Assembly (NCBI GenBank): GCA_963969365.1
Contig: OZ017748.1
Coordinates: 3,593,001-3,657,000, forward strand
DNA length: 64,000 bases
DNA from: Asterochloris sp. CNOR1
Lineage: Eukaryota > Chlorophyta > Trebouxiophyceae > Trebouxiales > Trebouxiaceae
Reading direction: 5' to 3'
The number at the start of each line of letters is the position of its first letter. Within the stretch, counting starts at the first letter, position 1. The notes beneath the pieces are model-generated. The model saw nothing but the letters and a program-made list of their open reading frames with translations, was not told the origin of the DNA and searched no databases. Shown here piece after piece: positions 24,001 through 33,351 of this stretch. A program made the position numbers and the translations under genes.

Positions 24001-24873
24001 ACTTGCTGGACAATGAGGATGCTGATCCCGAGTCTGATGAGGTACAAACTGTGCCCATACGATGTTCTTCACTGTCATTAGCTGGTGCCTTCCAAAGGCC
24101 TTTGCCTCCACCTGCTGTGCCTTCCTGCTCACCGATTCCATTCTCTGCTCGTTGCCTGGCTCTGAACCTTTGGCACTGACTCTGCGTGCCCTGTTGCGCG
24201 CTCTTGGGCAGCTGCGTAACCAACCCTGATTGTCAGCTTGCAGTTTGGTGCACTGCAGTACTATGACGAGATTGACCACCGCGTGGCAGCCAGGTTCCCT
24301 GACAGCGAGCAGGCGCAGCGCATCCGGCGCCAGGATGCAGCACTGCAGGCGGGGCAGGCCAGCCATGCAGCAGTCAGCCCCAGGCAGCCCACTGGCTGGC
24401 GAATCAGTGCGCAGCATCCACATGCCAGCATGCCCAGCTCGACAGCAAGGGACACCCCCCCCACCAATGGCAGCAGCCGTCCTCGCGGTGCAGGCTCTGC
24501 GCGCTCCAGCGAGGCTGGGCATAAGGCTGTCCTGGGCATCATGAGCTTCTCTGCTGCTCAGAATCGGAACATCAGCAGTCACAGCATCGCACGCAGCCTG
24601 TCTGACAACCGGCAACCCCAGCCCAGAGCTCAGCAGCCAGGGAGGCGGCGCATCACTGCATCTCCTCCAGGATTTCGTGACCCTGCTGAGGCCCGCCAAA
24701 ATCACCAGATGGGCATGAAGCGGAAGCAAGGCTTTGACATCGAGGAGTTCATGCGGGACCGGCAGGTCCACTTGGTGCATGTGGAGAAGGCCAAGCTGCA
24801 GGCCGAGTCTGAAAAGGCCAAGCTCTTAAACACCATTCAGACCACACTGCAACCTCAGAACATGCTGCATTGA
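15093..24873 (+). CDS. Kinesin motor protein with a long repetitive tail
   Basis: This is a microtubule motor with an N-terminal head. The candidate ATG at 15093 reads MQVVVRVRP; an upstream exon is possible because TGCAG precedes GTG there. Phased head exons are 15093-15185, 15255-15365, 15473-15568, 15697-15852, 16074-16258, 16635-16815, 17422-17528, 17833-17941 and 18267-18500. They join to give the P-loop GQTGSGKTYSM, VSCYEIYNDYVADL, switch I LNEHSSRSH, switch II LVDLAGSERLK, INRSLFTLGQTLAAL, VPYRDSTLTKLLYD and AEETLNTLHFAS, all intact. A short neck (DPQDQLVVNLRGTITRLKTE) follows. Tail exons at about 18995-19420, 19708-19951, 20345-20467, 20765-21081, 21238-22901, 23309-23485, 23951-24041 and 24241-24873 are Ser/Pro/Gln-rich and include two novel repeat arrays. 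The C-terminus is charged (HVEKAKLQAESEKAKLL). I cannot assign the subfamily. Several head introns carry exon echoes. Confidence 0.9.
16938..17000 (+). repeat. Echo of the kinesin switch II exon
   Basis: The exon ending at 16815 contains CGCTTTGGCAAGCTGGTCCT and GGTGGACTTAGCTGGCAG. Inside the following intron, 16938-17000 has CTGCTTTGGCAAGACC, then CTGATGCTGGTGGACTTGGC. The copy is frame-disrupted and the next phased exon starts only at 17422. Confidence 0.7.
18073..18111 (+). repeat. Echo of kinesin exon end 17833-17941
   Basis: The intron after that exon contains CTCATGCTGGCCTGTGCAGC at 18076-18095. The exon has CTCATGCTGGCCTGCGCTGC at its 3' end, encoding LMLACAAP. The homology-supported splice skips this copy and joins TK to SYAEETLNTL. 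Confidence 0.75.
18681..18702 (+). repeat. Echo of kinesin exon end 18479-18500
   Basis: The last 22 bases of the neck exon, ending AGCTTTGGCAGCGAG before the donor, recur at 18681-18702 as AGCTTTGGCAGCCAG followed by TGGGGC. I count 19 of 22 identical. The GT of the donor is lost in the copy. Confidence 0.75.
21487..21866 (+). repeat. Nine DEGT repeats in the kinesin tail
   Basis: Within one long exon the tail carries nine copies of a motif of the form (V/G/L)(D/S)EGT-x-(T/P/V/A)(E/D), spaced by about 8-20 residues: DEGTQTE, DEGTSTD, DEGTAVE, DEGTATE, SEGTGPE, DEGTGAE, DEGTGPE, DEGTMPE and DEGTDPE. The segment is acidic and probably disordered. A similar DEGEG lies near the end of the exon at about 22885. 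I do not know a named domain with this repeat. Confidence 0.85.
21977..22780 (+). repeat. Four LLQQDSLLQ...GWxWR repeats in the kinesin tail
   Basis: Four units of about 70 codons start near 21977, 22186, 22413 and 22625. Each begins with D(A/E/Q)QL-x-x-LLQQ(D/E)SL-x-Q, continues with an Ala/Gln/Glu-rich linker, and ends with PGW(H/R)WR or AGWRWR plus basic residues. Conserved ends with a variable middle suggest two short binding motifs per unit rather than low-complexity drift. I recognise no family. Confidence 0.85.
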
Positions 24874-25051
24874 CAGTTAGCACAGGCATTGTAGGGAGTC
24901 AGTCAGAGTTTCAACTGTTCAGGAGGCCATTGCAGAACATCCACACATTAGCAAGATGTCCCCCTCTGTATGTCTTTTTGAAAACTGCTACAAACTTTAC
25001 TGTCAAAGGAACAGGGCAACAACAATAAGCCATTGTAAGTGGTGCTTTTCA
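24874..25051. other. Tail-to-tail spacer between kinesin and CSTF2
   Basis: Two convergent genes end here within about 180 bp, so their 3' UTRs probably abut or overlap. The exact end of CSTF2 is uncertain and its last coding bases could fall in this spacer. Confidence 0.5.
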
Positions 25052-28000
25052 TCATGCCAGCATGCTTGGATTTGCTCTCTGCACAGGTATGATAGAAGGG
25101 TGAGTCCTGCTTAGCCTGACGATAGCAGCAGAGCAGTATGGCAAGACCAGAGGGCTGCTCACCACTTGGGCCTGCAGGGCAATGACCTGCGCCTTCTGGT
25201 CTGCCGGCAAAGCCTCCACCTGCTGCGGCGTCAGGTCCATGATCCGCCTGATGAGTGCTGCACCAGAGGAGAACACAGGTGAAACTGCGACTGGTGCTGC
25301 TGGGCAGACAGCAGATGAGGAGCACGCTCCAGGGCTGTTGCTCAAGGTCAATGCACAGCCCAACACATCATCAATCCCCTGCACTGCTCTGTGCCGATGC
25401 AGCACAGGTCTCCTCTGAGGGTCCTCTTATGTAAGAGGCGCCTGGCAGTGATCGCAGACAAATTACTACATGGCGCGATGCAGACACAGCACAAAGCCTC
25501 ATCCGCACTTTTCTGGGCAGGGTCGATGACAGGTGCAGCTGCTGGGGCGGGCTGCTGCTGTTGCTGCACAGGCACCGGTTCCTGATGTGCCCGCCGAGGG
25601 TCGGCAGCTGGCTGCTGGCGAGGGTCCAACGCTGCTGCCTGTGGAGGCGCCTGCTGCTGCATGCGCGGGTCCACAGGTGCCAGCCCAGCACCCCGCAGCG
25701 GGTCCTGCTGCATTCGTGGATCCTGCTGCATGCGAGGGTCCACAGGCAGTGCCTGCTGCTGCGGAGGCGGCTGCAGGGCGCCTTGCGGCCCTGGGCCAGG
25801 CATGCCCTGGGGCCCTGGGAAGCCACCATTCTGGAGAGGGTACTGAGGTGCTCCTACGCCTGCAGCATAGCAGCAGAGCTGCAGACGAAGCATAGCACCA
25901 GGCAGCACCTGCTGCAGGACAAGGGTCTCAGCCCTGCAGCTCTGCTGTCAAACTGCAGCAGTCATCCTGCCACCGCGACTGGACGAGGAGGCCAGCTCCT
26001 TCCCTGCCAGCTGCAGCTGGCACAGACTCAGGCTCAAGCACCTACGTGCAGCCTGAGAAGCTCTGTGAGAACATGCAGCAGTTAAGCTGCTGCTGCTATG
26101 TTCCTGGACGCCAGACAATAACTTCAGCCAGCACGTAAAACAACCTCACATACATCCAGCACAGCATGCAGACCCAGCATAGCATCGGGCCCCTCACCTT
26201 GACGAGGCTCAGCCATATGGTGCGGCTGGCCTGCCACCCCACCCCCACCCAGGGAGTCCTTGACCATCCCCAGGACAATCTGCGCCTGGAAGAGCGCCCG
26301 CGTCAGGCTGGGGTTGCCCACCAAGATGGCTCGTGCCTCCTGCTCGTTGGCCTGGATCAGCGACTTCATCTGGCTCATCAAGTCCCACACCTGCGGCGCA
26401 CAAGGCACACCCTCAGCCTGCACTTCAAGCAGTACAGGGCAAATAGGAATGGCCCTCATCTGGCTCACGAGGAAAGAACATGCCTGCAACGCACTGGGAG
26501 CACTTGTGTGCGCACAATGATACAGGCAGGTGTGCTGCTGGACTGCCTGGACCAGAGCCCTCAACTCCCTCATGGGACCCCATACCTGCAGCGCATGAGT
26601 GCACGAGGGAGGGTGTTCGATGTGAGGGAGCTGTGTCCAGGTGACAACGCACAGCAGAGAGCAGGTGCGGCTGCCTGGCACTGGTAACAGTGTCCACGCT
26701 GGGTGCAGCAATACAGGAGTGTCATGGCGTGGCACAACATGCCTTCAAGAACCCACACCTGCGGGTGCGCAAGGCATCCAACAACACTCAACATAACACG
26801 TGTGCAGCTTGCGACCACAAAAGACAGCGCACTGCTGCTGGCACAAGCACCCGGCACACCTGCTGCCGAGACATCTTGGCCAGCTTGTCAGTCAGCTCCA
26901 CCTGCCCCTCTCCTGCAGGCCGGTGGAGCACACCCTCAGCACGGGGCGGTGGCCTCACTGAGGCTGGCAGCTGGTGTCCATGTTGACACACTGAGATTTT
27001 GCGGCCAGCTCAGCACATACATGTTGTGGAGGCTGGGCTGTCATGATGGCGCTCTTGTGCCACGGCTGGAGCAGAGGCAACAACCCGGTGGCAACGCAGT
27101 GCGGCGTCACCACCCATAGGCCAGCAGTTCTGTATGAGCGTGACAGTGCAGGCCTCCAGGTAATGCAGGCTCACCTCCCATGGGCCCACCAACCATGCCG
27201 GACATCGTCTGCTGAGCCTGCTGTGCAGCATCTGGCCCAATTACTCCCGCCGGCTCCAGCTGCTGCCTGGGGGCCATGTGCTGTCCAGGGAGGCCCTGCA
27301 CGGAGGCCGACACATCAAGACCAACCACAACTGCAGCTGCTGCAGGGGCGACTCTGACATCTGCCCCTCAGATGTGTCCATAACCTGATGGCACCTTGAG
27401 CCTCATCCGGGCAGGCCACAGCAGCGAGGCACTTGTAGGAATGCTGCCAGCGTGCCCAGCCCGCCCCACTGCGCCTGCTGCATGAGGGGGTTCTGCGTGC
27501 CGCTCGACCGCACCGAGCCATGCTGTGCTGTAGCAGTGGCATGCCCGCCCTGTGTGGCATGCCTGCCCTGTCTGGAAAAGCGTTTGCACTCAGAGGACAG
27601 CTGTAAGTGTTGTGGCAGGCAGCCAGTTGCGCATGCACCCCGGAATGCCCGACAGGCCCCAGCGCACCTGCTGCATGGGGGGCTCCTGCATGGCGCCAGG
27701 CCCCATCACGCCATGCGGCTGCTGCAGCATCCCTCCCCCCTGCATGGTGCCCATCTGCAAGTCCATGTCGCCCGGGCCCATCTGCATGTCCGCCTGAGGG
27801 TGCCCGCCCATGCCCATGCCCTGGGGCCCGCCCATGTGGTGCGGCGCCTGCTGCTGGTCCTGATGCATGCGCTCGTAGTAGTCAAAGCTGGGCTCCTCAG
27901 GGGCCATGCCGCCGGGGGCCCCACGACCACCCGGAGCCCCTCGGCCACCGCGGCCCCCACGGCCCCTGCCTCCTCCCCCTGGCCCTGCAGTCGGCAGCAA

Positions 28001-29164
28001 CTCATCGCTCTCAGGGCGTTTGCATGACATCTAGAGCACACAGAGCACTGCAGGCTCCCCACTCCCCGTCTCCTACCCCTGGCCCTGCAGGCTGCAGCGT
28101 TTCACTGCACTGGCGGTGCTTGAGATGGGAGCTCTCAGAGTGCCATGCCTGGTTTCTCCTGGTACGGCAGCAGCGCCGTTGGTGCGTGGGAAGTGGGCTG
28201 CCCAGTGCACCCAGCCACCAGTATGCACTGCCCTGAGGACCTGTCTGTGACAGCGGGCCACATTTGCTGCTGTGCATGCCATGGCAGCTCTGTGACAAGA
28301 AAGCATCTCCCTGCTGCAGATGGTGCCCTGCCACAGGCTGCCTGTGCATTGTTATGCTGTGGAGCTGTTGGAGTAGTGAGGTGTGGCGCAGCATCCCGCG
28401 TTGCTGCTGCAGCTTGTATCAGGAGAAGCAGGCCCACCTTCATGTGCAGCCCGGTCGTCTGCATAGCTCAGCCGCAGCCTGCGGCCCAGCACCTCCATGC
28501 CCTGCAGTGTGATCCCGGCAAGGTTGGCTCGCAGTAATGTCTTCTGTCATGCTATGAGGAAAGCACTGACACACAATGGCCACTCTGGTATAACATGCTT
28601 GCGGGTCCATGTTTTTGGACCATGAGCTTTACAGCCTTGTCAGTCCAAGATACAGCGCACGACTCTGCATGAGCAGGCTGGCTGAACCAGCTGGCGCAGG
28701 TTGGCAGGGTGGCAGTGCACAGGCCAAGACAGAACTCACATTGAGCTGGCGCATTGCACTCTCTGCTGAGGGGCGGTCATGGTATTCGCAGAATGCGAAG
28801 CCCTTTGCCCGTCCAGTGTCCCTGTCGGTGACTAGCCTGCAAGGTTGGCAGGCCTGTCAGGCGGCTGCTAGCTTGATAAACAGCGATTGCCCCTGCTGAC
28901 TTCCGGCTTGGATGCAGGGCTGCTACCTAAGAGACTTGATTGGTCCCACAGAGCTCAAGACCTGTGTCAGAGACTCCTCTGTTGTATCGTAGGACAAGTT
29001 GCCAGCTGCATGCAGTGTGAGGTTGGGCTCAGTTGAGTAGGCCACAGATCAGATATAGCTACAGAGAACAGAAGCCAGCAACACAGTCAGGCAGTCCTTG
29101 AAGGATGAAGTTGACACCCACCAAAGATGGTGTTGGCCCCAGTGATGTGTCCAGGCCTTGACAT
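25052..29164 (-). CDS. CSTF2: Cleavage stimulation factor subunit 2 (CstF-64)
   Basis: This nuclear factor binds the GU-rich element downstream of poly(A) sites. The ATG at 29164 opens a 43-nt first exon (29164-29122, [14 protein letters not shown]). Exons 29005-28927, 28836-28740 and 28502-28438 complete an [18 protein letters not shown] (RNP2), [20 protein letters not shown] (RNP1) and [17 protein letters not shown]. An RGG/Met-rich exon follows (27984 to about 27669). The hinge domain that binds CstF-77/symplekin is split: [14 protein letters not shown] (about 26935-26865) joins [13 protein letters not shown]...[18 protein letters not shown] (from 26390). Then come a Pro/Gln region with DPRMQQ repeats (about 25860-25510) and the C-terminal helical domain [20 protein letters not shown] (about 25250-25160). 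The end is uncertain: the frame runs to 25052, but a donor-like GTGAGC after ALQAQV (about 25163) could lead to another short exon. Confidence 0.9.
25590..25770 (-). repeat. DPRMQQ repeats of CstF-64
   Basis: The CstF-64 linker contains five related segments: [28 protein letters not shown] and ADPRR, separated by Pro/Gln/Ala. Vertebrate CstF-64 has MEARA/G pentapeptide repeats at the corresponding place, so this may be an independent repeat expansion at an equivalent position. That comparison is inference. Confidence 0.7.
26448..26785 (-). repeat. Three echoes of the CSTF2 hinge exon start
   Basis: On the plus strand the exon edge reads CATCTGGCTCATCAAGTCCC then ACACCTGCGGCGCACAAGGC (up to about 26405). 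Related sequences occur at 26448-26475 (CTCATCTGGCTCACGAGG), 26565-26602 (CTCATGGGACCCCATACCTG then CAGCGCATGAG) and about 26745-26782 (CACACCTGCGGGTGCGCAAG). On the gene strand these read [14 protein letters not shown] and PQVWVLEGM beside the true [14 protein letters not shown]. Confidence 0.8.
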
Positions 29165-29507
29165 GATGGGCAGTGAATCTCCAGCGTGTCAGCGTTGCAG
29201 TGCAAAGCTTGGTCAGAGCTGCTGCCAGGGTTCAGCAAGGTTTGTTGAACCGTTGAACAGGGCAAAGTAAATTAGGTGCACTTTTGTGAGAATAATCAAC
29301 CACAGGGAAACGCATAAGTTGTGTCCTGCTGGCTTGAAAGCATCACATCGGTCATCTTATAAAATACTGGCTGGCAATTGGGGGAGCAGTGCAAGTCTGG
29401 TGTGTGAACTTGCAGAAGAAGCCAGCAAGCTGGTTTTTGGGTGCATCCAGATAAACCCCTCAACCATTTGCTGCAGGCTCATTTTGCTGAGGGAGGCGCC
29501 TCCCAGC
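29165..29507. promoter_or_regulatory. Candidate divergent promoter, CSTF2 / BSD gene
   Basis: Start codons of two divergent genes lie at 29164 (minus) and 29508 (plus). The 343-bp interval holds no open frame with homology and must include both 5' UTRs. A weak AT-rich patch (AAAGTAAATTAGG) lies near 29265-29277. Confidence 0.55.
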
Positions 29508-32460
29508 ATGGACTTCTTCAGGAAACAAGTTGAGGCTGCGCAGGCACAGGCACGCCTGGCAGCTTCCACTGCAGGCAAGCTGGCAGAGCAGCTGACAGAC
29601 CAGACCAAGGTCCTGGCAGAGCAGGCCTCCACTTTTGGGAAGGCCACAGCTGAGCAGGTGGGCAGCACAGCCCCTGAGGCCCGACTGCAGGTTCAACATG
29701 GCCAGATCTGCAAGACAGCAGGTCTGGTGGCCAGCCAGACACTCTGCTTGCAGTGCCAGCCTTTAGCGCTGAACGCCACCACAACCTTGTCTCTTCACAA
29801 GAGCTGTGCCAAGCATGCATACGCTGCTTGCCCTGGGCCTGATCACATTATAAATATCCGGCATGGGCAGCATGGACTGGCTTGGCTAGGCCTGGGTGGC
29901 CCTGTGCAGCGGGCCACCAGCGTGCTGACAGACTCTCAGCAGACAGCTACGGCAAACCTGGCTTGGTTGCTGCGCAGAAACACAGAGCATCATCTCAGCT
30001 GGAACCGCGTCGAGCTTGCGCAGACTTTCCCACCATGGCAGACCTGCTGCTGGCCACTGCCTGCACCCAGCTCTCTGGTCATCTGCGATGCTGGCAGGGC
30101 AGCTTTCTGAGAGAAATTCCGAACCCTTCCTGGTATTGTGCTGACGCAGGCTCTGTGGCAGCGCATCAGGGAGATTTGTTGCAAGCGTGGCCAAAGACTC
30201 AGCTGTGATGCGAGGTGGCTGAACTTCACAAGTGATATGTGTGCAGGCGGGTAGCGCATCAGGGCTTTTGTGTCAGCATGTCCCTCGCTGAGATCTGCTC
30301 AAGGTGCCAGGTAGCCAGATGTGGAGTGCGCTGTGTGTGCAGGCAGGGCAGCGCATCAAGGAGCTGCACATTGGGGACCACCTGGACAAGCTGGCAGTCA
30401 ATGTGCCCCTCCAGGCGCCTGCACAGCAGGCCACGCCGCCAGCCCAGCTGCGCATGTGAGCCTCCAAGAAGCCCTGGTTGTGTCCTGTGGCAAAGGGACT
30501 GAGATTGGTGTATGTTGTGTGAACGACTATATGTGACTTGTGGTTCATCTTGTCCGAAGACTGATGTCGCCATTTGCATCTCGGAGGGCATCCGTCCACA
30601 GCAGGCCACACCACAGCTCAGCTGCACTCATAAGCGCGGACCCACCTCATGTCATTGGGTGTGACACAGGAGGAATGGCTGGTGTTTGTAGGCTGTGTTG
30701 GCTGTGTGGGAGCACCATCCTAGGGGCTCACTCATGGTCCTGCTTGGCACGATGTGGTGGGCCTTTGTTGGACGTGCTGCATCGTGACTGCCCCCTTCTG
30801 CCTTGTGTGTGTGTGCCTGGCTGGCGGCACAGCTGCAGCGGCTTCAGACAGGAGCATGTATCCCGTGCAGCGCGCCTAGAGCAGAGGCCCCTCCTGTGTT
30901 TAGCTGGCAGGGCAGGTGGCAGCGCCTGTGTTGCTGCAGCTGCCTTTCTCTCAGAGCGAGGTGCGCTTGAGACCCACGGAAGCGCAGTGTGCCCATGCAT
31001 GGCTGTGCACAGAGCAGCACTGCGTGCCTCCTTGGACGGCAGGCCTCATGACCAGAGAAACTGCCTGGGTTCAAGGCCAGGACATTGAGGGTGTGGGCTG
31101 ATGACCCAACACTGCTGTGCAGGTATGGCATCACGCCGGATTTCAAGGACTTCGTGCGTTCCCTGACATACAGCACCTTCAGGGACCCCACAGAAGAGCT
31201 GGAGGAGCCTGCCAAGGACGCAGCAGTCACAGGCAGCACAGCACCTGCACTTACGCCCTGGCAGGTGAGAGGATGTGCAACCCACTTGCGCTGGCAGTGG
31301 CTGCATTCCTCCTGACCTCAGAGCTGCTCTCCAGCACATGTTTGACACATGGAGGTATGCAAGCCCAATGCAGCCATGTGCTGGGACGCTGCATTCTGAC
31401 CTGTGCCGACCCCTGCAGGGTCGCCATGCAAGACCGTGTGACTTGCTGCGCTGCAGGAGCATCATGCCATGCTGGTGGTGCAGGAGGTGCATGAAATCAA
31501 TGAGCTGCGCTTTGTGCTCGTGCCCAAGCGCATGACTGACGAGCATTTCTGGCGGGTCTACTTTGTGCTCAGCAGGTGAGACCAGCAGGGCAGCCTCACT
31601 GCTGCTTGGCTGATGTGGGCAATGCTCATGAGCGGGTGTACCAGTGTCCAGCGGGTGAGCAGGCTGCACACGCTGCTGTTGTGCATCCTCTGTGCTTAGT
31701 AGGGGAAGTGCCGCCCTTCCATGGATGATACTGATGCAAGGTCCCTCACCTTCAGATCCAGGCAAGGGGCAGCACTGGTGCGATGCAACTGAGGCAGGCA
31801 GCAGCATCATTGCATGTGCCACATCTCCCTCATCTTGGATTTTGCAGCGAAGGCAAGCATGCTCCCTCTGGCAATCACCAGCCGCATGGTGACATGCAGC
31901 CTGGCCCCTGCAGGCAGTACCTTCCAGGCGATGCATTTGACCCGGAGTGGAGGCCGCCACAGTCCGCAAACGCCCCCCAGGACCGGGCTGCTGCAAACCC
32001 CCTGAACGTACTGGACATCCGCGGGCGGCTCCAGCAGCTGACGACTGTTGCCCAGAGCCGCTGGACTGTCGGTGGCAGCCCTCACAAAGGCGGCGGCAGC
32101 CCCAGCTACGTAGATCAGCTTGGGGAGGTGGCCTCTAAGGGGCTCAAGCACCACAGCTCCCCCTCAGCAGCGGCAGAGGCAGGGGCAGGAGCGCCTGCGG
32201 CGTCCCTGTCCGAGGCCCCAGGCAATGGCGCCAGTCAGAGTCACGGCGAGGGTCCTGCTGCGGCGCCAGCAGAGCACGTCGCTGGGGAACCTGCCAAGAG
32301 CAGGAGTGCTGAGGACGACGATTTTGAAAAGTACATAAGTGGAGTGGTGCCTGAGGAGGGCGACAGCGGGTCGGACGGGGACGATGAGGGGTCTGGGCTG
32401 GACCTGGATGAGTACATGCAAGAGCTGCAGGAAGAGGAGGACAAGGAAGAGCATCACTGA
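29508..32460 (+). CDS. BSD-domain-containing protein
   Basis: The ATG at 29508 starts MDFFRKQVEAAQAQARLAAS, a helical N-terminus. Phased exons are 29508-29657, 30343-30455 (AGQRIKELHIGDHLDKLAV), 31123-31264, 31457-31575 and 31914-32460. The BSD domain spans the third and fourth: YGITPDFKDFVRSLTYSTFRD, a linker ending LTPWQ, then HHAMLVVQEVHEINELRFVL and PKRMTDEHFWRVYFVL, with the expected F and W residues. The last exon begins YLPGDAFDP and ends in an acidic tail with DDDFEKYISGVVPEEGD and LDLDEYMQELQEEEDKEEHH. This layout matches plant and algal BSD proteins of unknown precise function; BSD domains occur in TFIIH p62 and synapse-associated proteins. A short exon between 30455 and 31123 cannot be excluded. 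Confidence 0.85.
30150..30610 (+). repeat. Echoes on both sides of a BSD-gene exon
   Basis: The exon start GTGTGCAG|GCAGGGCAGCGCAT at 30343 is preceded by GTGTGCAGGCGGGTAGCGCA (30239-30258) and GACGCAGGCTCTGTGGCAGC (30143-30162, continuing GCATCAGGGAG). The exon end CACAGCAGGCCACGCCGCCA (30423-30442, continuing GCCCAGCTGCGCA) is echoed after the exon by CACAGCAGGCCACACCACAG (30597-30616, continuing CTCAGCTGCACT). Confidence 0.8.
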
Positions 32461-33351
32461 CAGGCCCAGTGCAAGTTGTCCAGCTGCTGAGGGGTGCTGC
32501 CTACTCTGCTCTTCACTTCCCGGCAGGGCACCTGCAACAGCCTTCCACGCAGAGGCTTGAATCCCCCTCATACAGGGTGTGACATCCGCATTGACACTCC
32601 CCTGTATGTAGCCCTTATCGCACACTGCAATGTCTCCTCCCCACAACCTTTGTACAACAACCCCCACTCTCCTCAGACTGCTATCAATATCAACAGTTCT
32701 AGGTGGGCTGATGGCACTGTACTGTGAATTTCACCTGGAGTCTGTTCGTGCGTGCACCGGGGCATTGGCCCATGCTTGATATAGGCTCGTCATGGCTTAA
32801 TCAGTGTGCCTGGCCTCCAGCACAACTTTACACGGCTGCAGTGTGATTCTGTTCATCAAGTCTGCGCAGCTCAGTCACCACGGCACGGTACATTCAGGTG
32901 GATGGATCAAACCCTCAGTGAGGGTGTCAGCAATTCAATGTGGCAATTGCCGAATGCCGTCCGGTGTCAATGTCTTGCCTGCACTGGATGCGAGGGAGCT
33001 AGTCATTGCTGAGAGCCTCAGCTCATGGGTGATGAGTCTCCCCTGTTGAAGGGTAGCAGCAAGGCAAGCTCGAGAGTCTCAATGGCTGCTGGAAAAGGGC
33101 TCTGTGTGCGACTGTGAAGACTACTTGCCCCCATGCCTCCATGTTCAGCGATGCAAGTTGCATTGATTTGAAACTGGCGCATTAACAAGGCCGTGGAGCA
33201 GTACCCACCCATCAATACTCATCAGGACAAGCTAGCACACAGCATGCAGCAGTGAAGGAGGCTGCCAGGAGCCTGGGCCCACCTGCAGACTGTGCAGGCT
33301 CCAAGCGGTTGCTGGTGCCTGCTTGCGTGCCAGCTTGAGACGCCTGCCACC
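32461..33351. other. Intergenic region, no gene seen
   Basis: This 891-bp interval separates two plus-strand genes. It is richer in AT than the coding stretches. It should hold the BSD-gene 3' UTR and the transporter promoter. None of its open frames shows recognisable homology or well-phased splice signals. Confidence 0.5.
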
